A stretch of 64,000 bases of DNA, taken from assembly GCA_003388505.1 (NCBI GenBank), contig QQVO01000003.1:1-64000 (forward strand), given 5' to 3'. Of the stretch, positions 46,119-56,052 are shown piece by piece. How positions within the stretch are numbered: the stretch's first letter is position 1; the number at the start of each line of letters is the position of its first letter. The translations under genes were made by a program, and so were the position numbers. The stretch is from Planctomycetota bacterium (GTDB lineage Bacteria > Planctomycetota > Planctomycetia > Planctomycetales > Planctomycetaceae). The notes beneath the pieces are model-generated. The model had not been told where the DNA came from. It ran no database searches and saw only the letters and a list, made by a program, of their open reading frames with translations.

Positions 46119-47591
46119 ATGAGATCCAGTCCAAGAGCGAACGTGTTCGTGTTGTTGGCCGCAGTGCCGCTGATCGCTGTGTCGATCCTTGCAGCGATCT
46201 CAACAGTCGATGGTGCACAGCGCGACCCAGTTGAGCCTGAGCAGCGACGAGAACTGACGCTGGTGAACGAGAAAGGAAAACCAGTATCGAATGCAAGGGT
46301 AACAATTTCGGGCAGCCGCTTTGAATTGCAAGAACTGGTCACCGACAAAGTCGGGCGCGTGAGTTTCAACTATCGGGATCGCAGTTCCGTTGGAATTCAA
46401 GTGCTTGCGCCGGGATACGCTTCGATCAAGTATTTTCCGACGATCGACGGTGAGCCGCTTCCCGAGGATTTACGCATCGTGATGTCCGCCGCAATCACCG
46501 TCGGCGGCCTTGTGACGGACCGGATGCGACGTCCGGTCGCCGAGGCGGAGGTGCGGATTACTGTCTCACAACGATTCCCCGGCACAAAAAGTCCCAATCA
46601 TCCGTACTCGGAAATCGAGCACCATATCGTTCACACTGACTCCCAGGGACGATGGGCGTGCGACGTTTTCCCCCGTGAGTGGCGGCAGTTGATCGTGTGG
46701 ATCAGCCATCCGGATTATCTGTGCTGGGAGTTCACAAAACCGCTGAACGTGCCTGTCGATGAGTTGATCGATCAAACCTGGACGGTGGCGCTTCCCGACG
46801 GAGTGAAGCTGACTGGAACATTGCTGGATGAGGAGGCGAATCCCATTGAAGGAGGGAACGTCACGTACGCTCCAATTAAGACCTCTGAGTTTAGCTGGGC
46901 ACTCACCGAAACTGATGAGGAGGGGCGGTTTACTCTCGGCGCCATGCCCGAGGGACGCGTGACCTTCGTGGTCGCGGCCAAAGGGTTTACGCCTCGCCAG
47001 ATTTCGAGCGTGATTGGCCCGGGCGTCCCGCCGCTCGTCGTGCGGATGAGTCGCGGAGAGACGCTGGTCGTCACATTTGTCGATGAGACGGGCGGGCCCG
47101 CAAAGGACGCAGACGTTCACATCTGGGACTGGGTGGGCGACAAGGCCGTCGAAGGCTCGATTACACCGAAACAACTTGATGAGGAGGGACGCTGGATGTG
47201 GGACGGCATGCCAGATCGGCCGTTCAAGATACGCGTCTATTCAAAGAACTATGTGACCGAAGAGTTTCCTATCTCGCCGTCGCGATCGGATTACAAATTC
47301 ACATTGCAATCGCTGCCGAAAGTGCTGTACCGCGGACGAGTCGTGGACGCTCAGTCAGGAGAAGCAGTCCAACGTTTTACGGTTGTTCCCTATTCGCTTG
47401 AGCTGCCACTGTATCTTTTTGAGGACATCTTTGCCGACGATGGTGAATTCGAATATGCCGCTCCAATGCCGCACGGACCTTCGACACTCTGCGTCGAGGC
47501 AACAGGGTACGTTCCGAAGCTTATCGGACCCTTTGCTGAAGAAGATTCCCCCGTGCAAACCGTGGTTGAGTTGACGCCGGAAACTGAGTGA
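46119..47591 (+). CDS. Exported carboxypeptidase-regulatory-like repeat protein
   Basis: A 490-residue protein with a signal/anchor (VFVLLAAVPLIAVSILAAI) followed by tandem beta-sandwich modules of the carboxypeptidase regulatory-like type: LVNEKGKPVSNARVTISG, GGLVTDRMRRPVAEAEVRIT, TGTLLDEEANPIEGGNVTY, TFVDETGGPAKDADVHIW and YRGRVVDAQSGEAVQRFTV, five repeats. No enzymatic domain is seen, so an adhesive or structural surface role is plausible. The ATG at 46119 has GGAG upstream and begins the signal. Base composition is lower in GC than the neighbours, which may mean transfer or relaxed selection. Confidence 0.82.
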   Translation: MRSSPRANVFVLLAAVPLIAVSILAAISTVDGAQRDPVEPEQRRELTLVNEKGKPVSNARVTISGSRFELQELVTDKVGRVSFNYRDRSSVGIQVLAPGYASIKYFPTIDGEPLPEDLRIVMSAAITVGGLVTDRMRRPVAEAEVRITVSQRFPGTKSPNHPYSEIEHHIVHTDSQGRWACDVFPREWRQLIVWISHPDYLCWEFTKPLNVPVDELIDQTWTVALPDGVKLTGTLLDEEANPIEGGNVTYAPIKTSEFSWALTETDEEGRFTLGAMPEGRVTFVVAAKGFTPRQISSVIGPGVPPLVVRMSRGETLVVTFVDETGGPAKDADVHIWDWVGDKAVEGSITPKQLDEEGRWMWDGMPDRPFKIRVYSKNYVTEEFPISPSRSDYKFTLQSLPKVLYRGRVVDAQSGEAVQRFTVVPYSLELPLYLFEDIFADDGEFEYAAPMPHGPSTLCVEATGYVPKLIGPFAEEDSPVQTVVELTPETE

Positions 47592-47681
47592 ACATGTCAT
47601 TCCGCAGAACCTTGCACTAATGTGATTTGTTCGGCCGCGAGCCTGTGCAACGAACGTGCGGCAGGCGCAGCACGGAGCGCT

Positions 47682-50348
47682 CTATTGCAGTTCGGCCCAG
47701 GCGCGGCCGGGGCGGTTGGTGCGGAACTGGACGATGCGACGATGTTCAACTTCAGTGACGTAGACCGTGCAGCCGTCGGGGCCGCCGAAGCAGAGATTGG
47801 TCGGCTGCGAGCCGAGGATGTTGATCTCGCGGATGATCTCGCCCTCCGGCGACATGACGGCGACCGTGCCTTTGCCGTGGCGGGTGATGTAGAGATTGCC
47901 GTCGACGTCGCACCGCATGCCGTCGAAGCCGTGATCGGGGAATTTGCGGAGGAGCCGCTTGTCGGCGAGTGACCCGTCTGCCTGGATCGTGAAGGCCCAG
48001 ACGTTGCGCTGGACGCTTTCGTTGACGTAGAGGGCGCCGCCGTCGGGGCTGACTTCGATGCCGTTGGTGGTGCCCATGTCGGCCGCCTCGCGGGTGACGG
48101 TTCCGTCGGTGTCGATCCGCCAGAGTTGTCCCGTGCTCTCCGACCAGGCGGGATCGCTGGCGTAGAGCGTGCCGTTGGGGGCGATGGCGAGATCGTTGGG
48201 CTGATTCATGTCGGCGTTGTGGGCGAAGGTGGTGATTTCGCCCGACTCGGCATCGACGCGGAGGACGTTGTGATTGACGTAGTCGGCGATGAACATGTTG
48301 CCGGCCCGGTCGAAGCGGATGCCGTTGCCGACGCTGTCATCGGGCAGCGCAACGTGGATGCTGCCGACACCTTCGGGGGTGACGCGGCCGATGGTGCCCT
48401 GGCGGTAGATGTTGACGGCGTAGAGGTTGCCGTCCGCGTCGCAGGCGGGGCCCTCGACGCCGGTCGTGAATTCGCCCGCCCGCGTGAAGGGCGTGGCGAC
48501 GAACAATTCGCCAGCCTCGGCCTGCTGGTCGGCGAGCAGGTCGAGTTCGGAGAGATGCAGCCTCACGCCGACGATGTAGGGTTCTTCGCCGGGCGTCCAG
48601 TGGCCGTAGGTGGTGGTGAAGATGGACCCGTCGGGGAGGAGTTCGACGCCGGGATAGGCGCAGTCTGCCCCTTTGTGGTTGTCCATCAGGCGGATGCGAT
48701 ACTGGCCCTCACGGCCTTCGACAATGTCCGTGTACGTTCCGACCCAGGCGACCCAGTCGCCCTTGGTGGGGCTTTCGTGAGTGGTGTCCCGAAACGAGAT
48801 GAACAGCCGGCCGTCGGGAGCGTAGCGGCCGGTGTGACGGTCGCCGGTGAGGGAGCCGGGGAGTTCACGCGGGTTTGACCAGGTCGCTCCTTCGTCATCG
48901 GAGAAGATGACGAACGAGTTTCTGGTTCGCGAGTTCTCGCGGAGGAGGACGGCGATCTGTTTGCCGTCGGGCGAGCGGATCGCGCCGGGTTCACAGAGAT
49001 GGACGTCGGGTCGATGTGCGATGACCTCGGGCTCTCCCCAGGTCAGGCCGCCGTCGGTGGAGACCGACTTGTAGACGTAGAACAGGTTGGTCTGCTTGCC
49101 GTTCTCACGAATGAAGCGCCCGTCGTCGTGGAAGAGCGCCATGTAGTGTCCGGGGCCGGTCTGCAGTTCGACCACCGAGCCCATACAGACGATGCCGCCC
49201 CAGTCTCCGATCGGCTGCAGTTCGGACCAGGTCTGGCCGTCGTCTTCGGTCACGGCCATGCGGCAGGGGTAGAGGCCGGAGAACATGATGATGCGCTTCG
49301 TCCCGTCCGGGCCGACAACGCGATGGAGCGTGGGAACCTCCTGGGACGTTTCCCAACTCTCCGGAGTGGGCAGACGGTTGCTCCAGGTCTGGCCCCCGTC
49401 GGTGCTGCGCTTGTAGACGATTCCGCCGCGGCCGTGCCCTTTGGGGTAGACGCAGAGCATGGTGCGGCCGTCTTCGAGCAGGACGGTCGTCGGGTGGCCG
49501 AGATACTGGCCGGGTTCACGGTCGATGAGCGTTTGCCGGTGAACCTGGCCCGCGAGATCGATGAGCGGGATCGAGTAGCCGCGGGAGACGGGCGGGGCGG
49601 AGATGACCAGATCGGCCACATCGCGGGCTGGTTCCTCATCGCCGGCGATGACCGGGGCGAGCAGTTCGGCCAGCAGCCGGTGCCCCTCGTCATTGGGATG
49701 CAGCAGGTCGAGCAACAAGTCGTTGAGGGAGTGACCATCGAGTGCGTTGTATTCCGCATAGAACTCCCAGACATCAACCAGCGGGACGTCGAGGTCTTTG
49801 GCTGTTTCATGAACAGCAACGACATATTCTTCGGTGCGATCGAACCGCCATTGCGGCAGACTTGTCATCGCGCGATTCGGCGTCATGAGGATGACGCGGA
49901 CTCCGTTTTCTTTCAGCGTCTTGGCCATGTACGTGATGTTCTCCCGGTAGTCCGCGACCGGAATCCGCGAGGGACTCTCTTCGCCGCCCTCGTCGACCCA
50001 GGAGTCGTTCCAGCCGTACTGGATGACGACGACGTCGGGGTTATGGTCGAGGACTGCTTCCTGAAAGCGATCGAGGGCGTGCTTCTCGGGACCACGCGGG
50101 TGGTCGGTCTTGCGACCGCTGTGACTGCTGCCGACGCCGGAGTTGATGACGTTTGCGTCGATACCGTGTTCGGCGAGCAGCGCCGGAAGTCTGTCGGCAT
50201 AGACCTTGTCGACCGTGCTGCGCGGCGCGGTGGTGGAGTCGCCGAAGCAGACGACGGTGATGTCCTCGGCGTGGGAAGACCGGTCCGTTGCCACGGCGAG
50301 GAGGAGCAGAACGAGGCTGAAAGCGGCACGGCGTCGAGATTGTTCCAT
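47682..50348 (-). CDS. Secreted three-domain SGNH hydrolase - sialidase - SMP-30-like protein
   Basis: An 888-residue exported protein with three enzyme-like parts. Residues ~28-235 are an SGNH hydrolase: FGDSTT with Ser38, GWND at 112-115 and the dyad DLLH (Asp214, His217). Residues ~255-590 are a sialidase/BNR propeller with four Asp-boxes (STDGGQTW, EDDGQTW, STDGGLTW, DDEGATW). Residues ~595-885 form an SMP-30/gluconolactonase-like six-blade propeller (EGPACDADGNLYAVN, GIRFDRAGNMFIADY). The signal peptide ends near SSHAE. It lies downstream of a solute symporter gene on the same strand, so release and uptake of a sugar may be linked. Confidence 0.88.
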   Translation of the reverse strand: MEQSRRRAAFSLVLLLLAVATDRSSHAEDITVVCFGDSTTAPRSTVDKVYADRLPALLAEHGIDANVINSGVGSSHSGRKTDHPRGPEKHALDRFQEAVLDHNPDVVVIQYGWNDSWVDEGGEESPSRIPVADYRENITYMAKTLKENGVRVILMTPNRAMTSLPQWRFDRTEEYVVAVHETAKDLDVPLVDVWEFYAEYNALDGHSLNDLLLDLLHPNDEGHRLLAELLAPVIAGDEEPARDVADLVISAPPVSRGYSIPLIDLAGQVHRQTLIDREPGQYLGHPTTVLLEDGRTMLCVYPKGHGRGGIVYKRSTDGGQTWSNRLPTPESWETSQEVPTLHRVVGPDGTKRIIMFSGLYPCRMAVTEDDGQTWSELQPIGDWGGIVCMGSVVELQTGPGHYMALFHDDGRFIRENGKQTNLFYVYKSVSTDGGLTWGEPEVIAHRPDVHLCEPGAIRSPDGKQIAVLLRENSRTRNSFVIFSDDEGATWSNPRELPGSLTGDRHTGRYAPDGRLFISFRDTTHESPTKGDWVAWVGTYTDIVEGREGQYRIRLMDNHKGADCAYPGVELLPDGSIFTTTYGHWTPGEEPYIVGVRLHLSELDLLADQQAEAGELFVATPFTRAGEFTTGVEGPACDADGNLYAVNIYRQGTIGRVTPEGVGSIHVALPDDSVGNGIRFDRAGNMFIADYVNHNVLRVDAESGEITTFAHNADMNQPNDLAIAPNGTLYASDPAWSESTGQLWRIDTDGTVTREAADMGTTNGIEVSPDGGALYVNESVQRNVWAFTIQADGSLADKRLLRKFPDHGFDGMRCDVDGNLYITRHGKGTVAVMSPEGEIIREINILGSQPTNLCFGGPDGCTVYVTEVEHRRIVQFRTNRPGRAWAELQ

Positions 50349-50406
50349 GAGTGCGGACCTGGGGTTGAGGATTCAGTCGTGGCGGATCGGTTGCACTGTT
50401 CGCACT

Positions 50407-50637
50407 GAGGCTGCGGTTGGCAATTCGCACTGGCGGGACGCCTGTGGCACCCGGCACCCGGCGGAAATCTTGCAGGCCGGACCAAGCGGAGCGCCGTTCC
50501 GGCACAACCAGTATAGACAGGCGTTGGCAATCCTCCCATTGCCGGAGCGGCGTCGCTACGCTCCTGGATCCGGCCTGCCTGGCTTATGAGGCTGCGGCTG
50601 GCGATTCGCACTGGCGGGACGCCAGTGGCACCCGGCG
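50407..50637. repeat. Direct repeat pair with CACTGGCG palindrome
   Basis: Two ~50-bp direct copies (from about 50407 and 50589), each GAGGCTGCGG, then ATTCGCACTGGCGGGACGCC and GTGGCACCCGGC. They flank about 130 bp containing a GGAGCGGCGTCGCTACGCTCC palindrome-like stretch. The second copy keeps a perfect CACTGGCG-gga-CGCCAGTG hairpin, the first has one mismatch. They fill the 313-bp gap between symporter and sialidase genes, in which no gene is visible. Confidence 0.65.
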
Positions 50638-50661
50638 GGATCACATGAATTGCAAACCCTC

Positions 50662-52245
50662 TCAACCGCGCCAGGTCAGGCGGGGATCGCGAAGCTCCTT
50701 GGGATAACCGAAGAGTGAGAAAAGCCAACCGGCAAGAACTGTCACGGCGAGAGAGCAGGGCATGACCCAGGTGAAGCTGAGGGCGGGCCAGGGGCTGCCG
50801 ATGAGCTTGCCGATCTGCTCGGAGTAGCCGATTCCGAGGCTGGTGATCATGCCGCAGAGGGCGCCCAGGACGGCGGCGCGGGCGTCGGCCTTGCGGACGA
50901 ACATGCCGATGAAGAAGAGGCCGCCGATCGGTCCGGTGATGGCGTTAAAGGTACGGGGCATGGCGTCGATGATGCCCCACTCGTTGGGGAGAAAATTGAG
51001 GCCGAAGGCGGCGACCGTGATGAACAGGCCGAAAACGACCGTCATGGCGCGGCCGCGGCCGACGTGGCTCGTCGCCGGCCGAGTTTCGTCTGAGGCGGGC
51101 CGGCCTCGCAGGAGATCGATTTCGGTCGAGATGACGGTCGCCATCGAGTTGACGCCCGAGTCAATGGACGACATGGCGGCTGCCAACAGGGCGGCCAGGA
51201 TTGCACCGCCCAGTCCCGGCGGGAGCTGCAGGACGGAGAAGGTGGGGAAGATCAGGTCGTAGCGAGGATTGCCGTTGTCGGCTGCGGGAACGGCGCCGGC
51301 CAGTTCGGTCATCTGCCCCCGGCCGAAATAGAAGTAAACAAGCGCCAGTCCGACAACCATCAGCATGAGGTTGAGCCCCACACCGACCAGAGCCGCCGTG
51401 ATGAAACTGCGACGCGCGGCGCGGACGTCGCTGGTGCTGAAGTATCTCTGGACGGTCATCTGATTGGCGATGTGCGTGCAGACGTGCCAGGTGAACATGT
51501 TCACTCCGACCGTGATGACCGTGGCGCGGACGGTGGGGTCGAAGCTGAAGATCGGCATCGGATCGTCCTGGTCGGTCTTCAGCAGGTAATCCTGGGTGAC
51601 GCTGAGCCATTCGGTGAGACCGGTCCCTGTGGTGACGGCGACATAGCCGATGGTGAACAGGCCGCCGCCGATGAGCAGAATCACCTGAACGACGTCGGTC
51701 CAGATGACGGCCCGCAGTCCGCCGAGGGCGGTGTACAGGGTGGCGGCGATGCCGACGGTCATGATCACCAGCCAGAGCGGCATGCCGCTCACGGCGGCCA
51801 GAGCGCGAGAGGAGGCGAGAACCACGAAGCCCATCCACTGCACGACCAGCAGTAGAAACAGGACGGCCCCGAGGAGTCGCGTGCGGGGACCGAACCGGTC
51901 GCCGAGGTACTCGTAAGCGGAGGTGTAGCGGAACCGCATCAGAAACGGCACGCACACGAGGAAGACAAACAGCATCTCCAGCGGGATGGCGATCAGCTTG
52001 CCGAACTGATGGGTGATGCCGGACTTCCAGACCTCGCCCGGCTCGGAGAGGTAAGTGAGGCTGGACAGGAGCGAGGCGATGACGCTGAGGCCGACGGCGA
52101 ACCACGGCATGCTTCGCCCGCCGAGGAAGTAATCTTCGTCGGTCTGCTGCTTGCGCGAGAGCCAGGCGCCGAGCGCGATCATCCCGGTGATATACGCGAT
52201 GATGACCGCGTGGTCCTGCCAGGCGAGGGCGGGTGGAGAGTTCAT
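50662..52245 (-). CDS. Sodium:solute symporter (SSS family)
   Basis: A 527-residue membrane protein of the SSS family with about 13 helices. Landmarks are DYFLGGRSMPWFAVGLSVIA at the start, LYTALGGLRAVIWTDVVQ and GGAILAALLAAAMSSIDSGVNSM, the region that binds sodium in relatives. Substrates in the family include sugars, sialic acid, proline and myo-inositol. Upstream of the sialidase-type gene on the same strand, it may import the released sugar. The gap to the upstream CpaF gene is only 34 bp. Confidence 0.9.
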   Translation of the reverse strand: MNSPPALAWQDHAVIIAYITGMIALGAWLSRKQQTDEDYFLGGRSMPWFAVGLSVIASLLSSLTYLSEPGEVWKSGITHQFGKLIAIPLEMLFVFLVCVPFLMRFRYTSAYEYLGDRFGPRTRLLGAVLFLLLVVQWMGFVVLASSRALAAVSGMPLWLVIMTVGIAATLYTALGGLRAVIWTDVVQVILLIGGGLFTIGYVAVTTGTGLTEWLSVTQDYLLKTDQDDPMPIFSFDPTVRATVITVGVNMFTWHVCTHIANQMTVQRYFSTSDVRAARRSFITAALVGVGLNLMLMVVGLALVYFYFGRGQMTELAGAVPAADNGNPRYDLIFPTFSVLQLPPGLGGAILAALLAAAMSSIDSGVNSMATVISTEIDLLRGRPASDETRPATSHVGRGRAMTVVFGLFITVAAFGLNFLPNEWGIIDAMPRTFNAITGPIGGLFFIGMFVRKADARAAVLGALCGMITSLGIGYSEQIGKLIGSPWPALSFTWVMPCSLAVTVLAGWLFSLFGYPKELRDPRLTWRG

Positions 52246-52279
52246 GGAGATCGAATGGATTCGCGCGACAACGGACTGT

Positions 52280-53476
52280 TCAGACGCGGGAAGTCGACCA
52301 CAGATCAGACGTGAGGCGGATGGAGTCGTCCATGCCCTGTTCGTACGGTTCGGACGCGAACGACGGTTGCTCGCCGGTCGGTTCGAGTTCGGCGATCAGG
52401 CGGTCGTCCGGCGTGCGGCCCTTGAGGCGGGAGATGAACAGGTCGCGGAACTGGTAACGGTTCTCGGCGTCAAGACCGTGTTGTTCGGTGATGCGGGTCA
52501 CCTTGCGGGAACCGTCCTCGGTGAATCGAGTGAGCTGGACGACCACGTTGATCGCCGAAGCGGCCTGCGCGCGGGCCACGTAAACCGGGAGTTCGACGTC
52601 TGACATGAGGGAGAGCGTTTCCAGTCGAACGAGCGCGTCGCGGGGAGAGGTGGCGTGCACGGTGGTCATGCTGCCGGAGTGGCCGCTGATCATCGACTGG
52701 ACCATGTCGAGCGCTTCGCCCCCGCGGACCTCGCCGACGATAATGCGATCGGGCCGCATTCTGAGCGACGCCTTGAAAAGCTGCCGGATGTTGACGCCGC
52801 CGTGCCCGTAGGCGTCGGCCTGTTGCGACTCGAGATAGAGCGTGTGAGGCTGCGCCAGTCGCAGTTCGGAACTGTCTTCAATGACGACGATCCGCTCCTC
52901 CCGGGGAATTGCGGTGGAGAGCCCGTTGAGGAAGGTCGTCTTTCCGGTGCCGGTGCCGCCGGCGACGACGATGTTTTTGCGGAGCCGGACGCAGATGCGG
53001 AGGAACTCCATCGTCGCTGCGGAGAGGCTGTCCAGGCGGACGAAATCGTCCAGGCTGTAGATGTCGCGCTTGAATTTGCGGATCGTGAGGTAGGTGCCGA
53101 GCCGCGCGCTGGGGGGGATGACGGCGTGGACGCGGGAGCCGTCTGGGAGGCGGGCGTCGAGAATCGGCCGGTCTTCATCGATTTCGCGGTCGACATACTG
53201 CGCGACGTTGTGAATGGCCGAGCGGAGTGCGTCCTCGGAGGCGAACCGGCTTTCGGTTTGATAGAGACGTCCGGCGCGTTCGACGTAGACCTCGTTGTAG
53301 CCGTTGACCATGATCTCGGTGACCGAGTCGTCGCGGAGGTGGGGCCCGATCGGTCCCAGGAAATAGCTGAGGGTCGATTCGAATATCTGCTCGCGCGCGA
53401 GACGGCCGGCCTCGTCGGGCGCAGCGCCGTTCTTGTCCACGGTCTGTGCAGGCTGCGATGATTCGCTGGTGGGCAT
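52280..53476 (-). CDS. CpaF/TadA-type secretion ATPase (lone copy)
   Basis: A 398-residue type II/IV secretion ATPase. The N-terminal domain has DSVTEIMVNGYNEVYVER and DARLPDGSRVHAVIPP; Walker A GGTGTGKTT is at 173-181, the Asp box VVIEDSSELRL, and the Walker B/His region [20 protein letters not shown] and [16 protein letters not shown] follow. This is the CpaF/TadA branch that drives Flp-type pilus assembly. No tadB/tadC gene accompanies it; a complete cpaF-tadB-tadC group lies 5 kb away. It may power a second machine or be a duplicate. Confidence 0.92.
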   Translation of the reverse strand: MPTSESSQPAQTVDKNGAAPDEAGRLAREQIFESTLSYFLGPIGPHLRDDSVTEIMVNGYNEVYVERAGRLYQTESRFASEDALRSAIHNVAQYVDREIDEDRPILDARLPDGSRVHAVIPPSARLGTYLTIRKFKRDIYSLDDFVRLDSLSAATMEFLRICVRLRKNIVVAGGTGTGKTTFLNGLSTAIPREERIVVIEDSSELRLAQPHTLYLESQQADAYGHGGVNIRQLFKASLRMRPDRIIVGEVRGGEALDMVQSMISGHSGSMTTVHATSPRDALVRLETLSLMSDVELPVYVARAQAASAINVVVQLTRFTEDGSRKVTRITEQHGLDAENRYQFRDLFISRLKGRTPDDRLIAELEPTGEQPSFASEPYEQGMDDSIRLTSDLWSTSRV

Positions 53477-53568
53477 GGCGCGCGTGGCGGTCGTGTTCGT
53501 TCTCGCGGGGCGATACCGGTGCGGCAGTCCGCCATGTTACACTGCCGGCCGCTTGATGACACGCGAGC

Positions 53569-53612
53569 ATCCGCCAGAGAGACGGGCCGCGGATGACACG
53601 AATCTGGCGGAT
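53569..53612. repeat. ATCCGCCAGA inverted repeat
   Basis: A perfect 10-bp inverted repeat (ATCCGCCAGA 53569-53578, TCTGGCGGAT 53603-53612) in the 291-bp divergent gap before xylulokinase. Its words resemble the core of the 271-bp repeat, so it may be a repeat fragment rather than an operator. Confidence 0.5.
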
Positions 53613-53767
53613 CATCGCTGAGAGGTCGACATGATGATCCACAGAAGGAAACCAAGGAAACAGAGAGGCGATGAGGCTGGACTGGATTGTTTCTCGTTTG
53701 CCCAGCGCACCAGAGCGCTCAGTTCGATTCCGCTGCCCCACACCCAACGACTGACCACTCCCTCCAC

Positions 53768-55306
53768 ATGAGCGTTTATCTCGGCATCGACATCGGCACG
53801 AGCGGCACCAAGACACTGGCGGTCCGGGAGGACGGGCAGATCCTTGCCTCAGCGACCGCCACGTACGGGCTCGATTCGCCTCACCCTGGCTGGTCGGAGC
53901 AGTCGCCCGAGGACTGGTGGAAGGCCACGGTCAAGACGGTGCGGAGCGTCTTGAAAGAAGGGAAACTCAAGCCGGAGGAGGTGAAGGGGATCGGGCTGTC
54001 GGGGCAGATGCACGGGAGCGTTTTTCTGGACAAGTCGGGGGAGGTGCTTCGGCCGGCGCTGTTGTGGAACGATCAGCGGACACAGGAGGAATGCGACGAG
54101 ATCGAGAAACTGGCCGGAGGACGCCGGAAACTGATCGGGATGGTGGCGAATCCTGCACTGACGGGGTTCACGGCGCCGAAGATTCTCTGGCTGCGGAACC
54201 GCGAGAAACGGAATTTCGATCGCACAGTGAAGGTGCTGCTGCCCAAGGACTACATCCGATACCGATTAACCGGTGAGTTTGCGACCGAAGTGAGCGATGC
54301 GTCGGGAACGCTGCTGCTCGATGTGAAGCAACGCTGCTGGTCGCAGGCGCTGCTTTCGCGGTTGGATCTGGATCGCGCGCTGCTGCCGGAGGTCTACGAG
54401 TCGGAGGATGTGAGCGGGCGATTGACGAAGTCGGTCGCCGGGCAGTTGGGGCTTTCCGAAGGTGTGCCGGTGGTGGGGGGGGGCGGGGATCAGGCGGCGA
54501 GTGCGGTCGGCAACGGGATCGTGAAACGGGGCGTGATCTCGGCGACGATGGGAACGAGCGGCGTGGTGTTCGCTCACAGCGACGAGGTGCAGATCGATCC
54601 CGGCGGGCGGGTGCACACATTCTGCCACGCCGTCAGAGGAAAATGGCACGTGATGGGGGTGGTGCTCTCCGCCGGGGGCAGCCTGCAGTGGTACCGCGAC
54701 GAATTCGCTCAGCAGGAGGCGGCCCGGGCGAAGCGGCTGAAGGTGGACCCGTATGAACTTCTGACCGAGCAGGCGGCGACTGCGCCGCTGGGGAGTGAGG
54801 GATTGTTCTTCTTGCCGTATCTGACGGGCGAGCGAACGCCGCACGCGGACCCCTACGCACGGGGGGCATGGATCGGACTTTCACGCCGGCACGGGAAGTC
54901 GCACCTGGTGCGATCGGTCATCGAAGGGGCGACGTACGCCATGCGGGACAGTCTGGAGATCATCCGCGAGATGGGCATTCCGGTACGAGAGATCCGCGTG
55001 AGCGGCGGGGGGGCGCGCAGTGAATTCTGGCGGCAGGTGCAGGCGGATGTGTACGGAAACAAGGTTGTGACGATCAACGCGGAAGAAGGACCGGCCTACG
55101 GCGTGGCTCTGCTGGCCGCGGCCGGCACGGGCGCCTACAAAGATGTTGTGGAGGCGTGCAGCGCGACGATTCGCATTGTGAGCGAAACGAAACCGGCAGC
55201 GAAGGGGCGGAAGCAGTATGATGCCGGATACGCCATCTACACGCAGCTCTACGGGTCGCTGAAAGATCAGTTCGCCACAATTGCGCGACATATCGGCCAA
55301 ACATGA
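53768..55306 (+). CDS. xylB: Xylulokinase
   Basis: A 512-residue FGGY-family sugar kinase. The ATP-binding start [44 protein letters not shown], the [14 protein letters not shown] loop with the catalytic Asp, and [18 protein letters not shown] match xylulokinases, which phosphorylate D-xylulose for the pentose phosphate pathway. The ATG at 53768 begins the first strand; upstream in-frame codons add an unlikely 27 residues. No xylose isomerase or transporter is adjacent; ubiX follows after 67 bp. Confidence 0.93.
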   Translation: MSVYLGIDIGTSGTKTLAVREDGQILASATATYGLDSPHPGWSEQSPEDWWKATVKTVRSVLKEGKLKPEEVKGIGLSGQMHGSVFLDKSGEVLRPALLWNDQRTQEECDEIEKLAGGRRKLIGMVANPALTGFTAPKILWLRNREKRNFDRTVKVLLPKDYIRYRLTGEFATEVSDASGTLLLDVKQRCWSQALLSRLDLDRALLPEVYESEDVSGRLTKSVAGQLGLSEGVPVVGGGGDQAASAVGNGIVKRGVISATMGTSGVVFAHSDEVQIDPGGRVHTFCHAVRGKWHVMGVVLSAGGSLQWYRDEFAQQEAARAKRLKVDPYELLTEQAATAPLGSEGLFFLPYLTGERTPHADPYARGAWIGLSRRHGKSHLVRSVIEGATYAMRDSLEIIREMGIPVREIRVSGGGARSEFWRQVQADVYGNKVVTINAEEGPAYGVALLAAAGTGAYKDVVEACSATIRIVSETKPAAKGRKQYDAGYAIYTQLYGSLKDQFATIARHIGQT

Positions 55307-55373
55307 TTCGCGTGATTGCGGTGTGTACAGGCACATATCCCTGACCTCAGGCTTCTGACCGCCGACCTCTGAC

Positions 55374-56045
55374 ATGTCCGACCTTGTCCTCGCCATGACC
55401 GGCGCCAGCGGCGCGATCTACAGTGTGCGGCTGCTGCACGTCCTGTTGTCGCTCGGTCGAACCGTACACCTGTCGATCAGCCCGGCGGCCGTGCAGGTGT
55501 TGCGCGAGGAACTCGACCTGAAAGTCGATCTGGAGAATTTCGATGCGGCGCAGATCCTTCCGGCGGAAGAGTCGGTGTCGGGCGACAGCAAGTTGAACCT
55601 GTTGCGGGGCCAGGGGGGAAGTTCGATCTTCAGCGAGAGCGACGCGCGGTACGGGCGTCTCGTCTACCATCACTACCAGGATTACAACGCCGGCATCGCC
55701 AGCGGGTCGTTTCCGACGGGCGGAATGGTGATCTGCCCGTGTTCGATGGGGACGCTCGGTTCGCTGGCGAGCGGCCTGTCGTCCAATCTGATCCACCGCG
55801 CCGCGGGAGTGCACCTGAAGGAACGGCGGAAGCTGATCGTTGTGCCGCGCGAGACGCCGCTGAGCGGCATTCAGCTTGCGAGCATGAAGACGCTTTCAGA
55901 CGCCGGCGCGGTGATTCTCCCGGCGATGCCCGGTTTTTATCACAACCCTCTGACGATCCACGATCTGGTGGATTTCGTGGTCACCCGGATTTGCGACCAG
56001 TTGCAGGCGCCGGTCGAATTGATGCAGCGCTGGGGAACGGAGTGA
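55374..56045 (+). CDS. ubiX: Flavin prenyltransferase UbiX
   Basis: A 223-residue UbiX. It makes the prenylated FMN cofactor used by UbiD-type decarboxylases. LAMTGASGAIYSVRLLHVL, CPCSMGTLGSLASGLSSNLI, RRKLIVVPRETPLSGIQL and MPGFYHNPLTIHDLVDFVV are all family signatures. No ubiD gene is in the window. mobA starts eight bases after the stop, so the two cofactor genes are probably co-transcribed. Confidence 0.95.
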   Translation: MSDLVLAMTGASGAIYSVRLLHVLLSLGRTVHLSISPAAVQVLREELDLKVDLENFDAAQILPAEESVSGDSKLNLLRGQGGSSIFSESDARYGRLVYHHYQDYNAGIASGSFPTGGMVICPCSMGTLGSLASGLSSNLIHRAAGVHLKERRKLIVVPRETPLSGIQLASMKTLSDAGAVILPAMPGFYHNPLTIHDLVDFVVTRICDQLQAPVELMQRWGTE

Positions 56046-56052
56046 GAACGAC

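Noticed and set aside
53569-53612. Xylose operator upstream of xylB
   Set aside because: The 10-bp inverted repeat shares words with the 271-bp intergenic repeat, and no xylose regulator is nearby; a repeat remnant is more likely.
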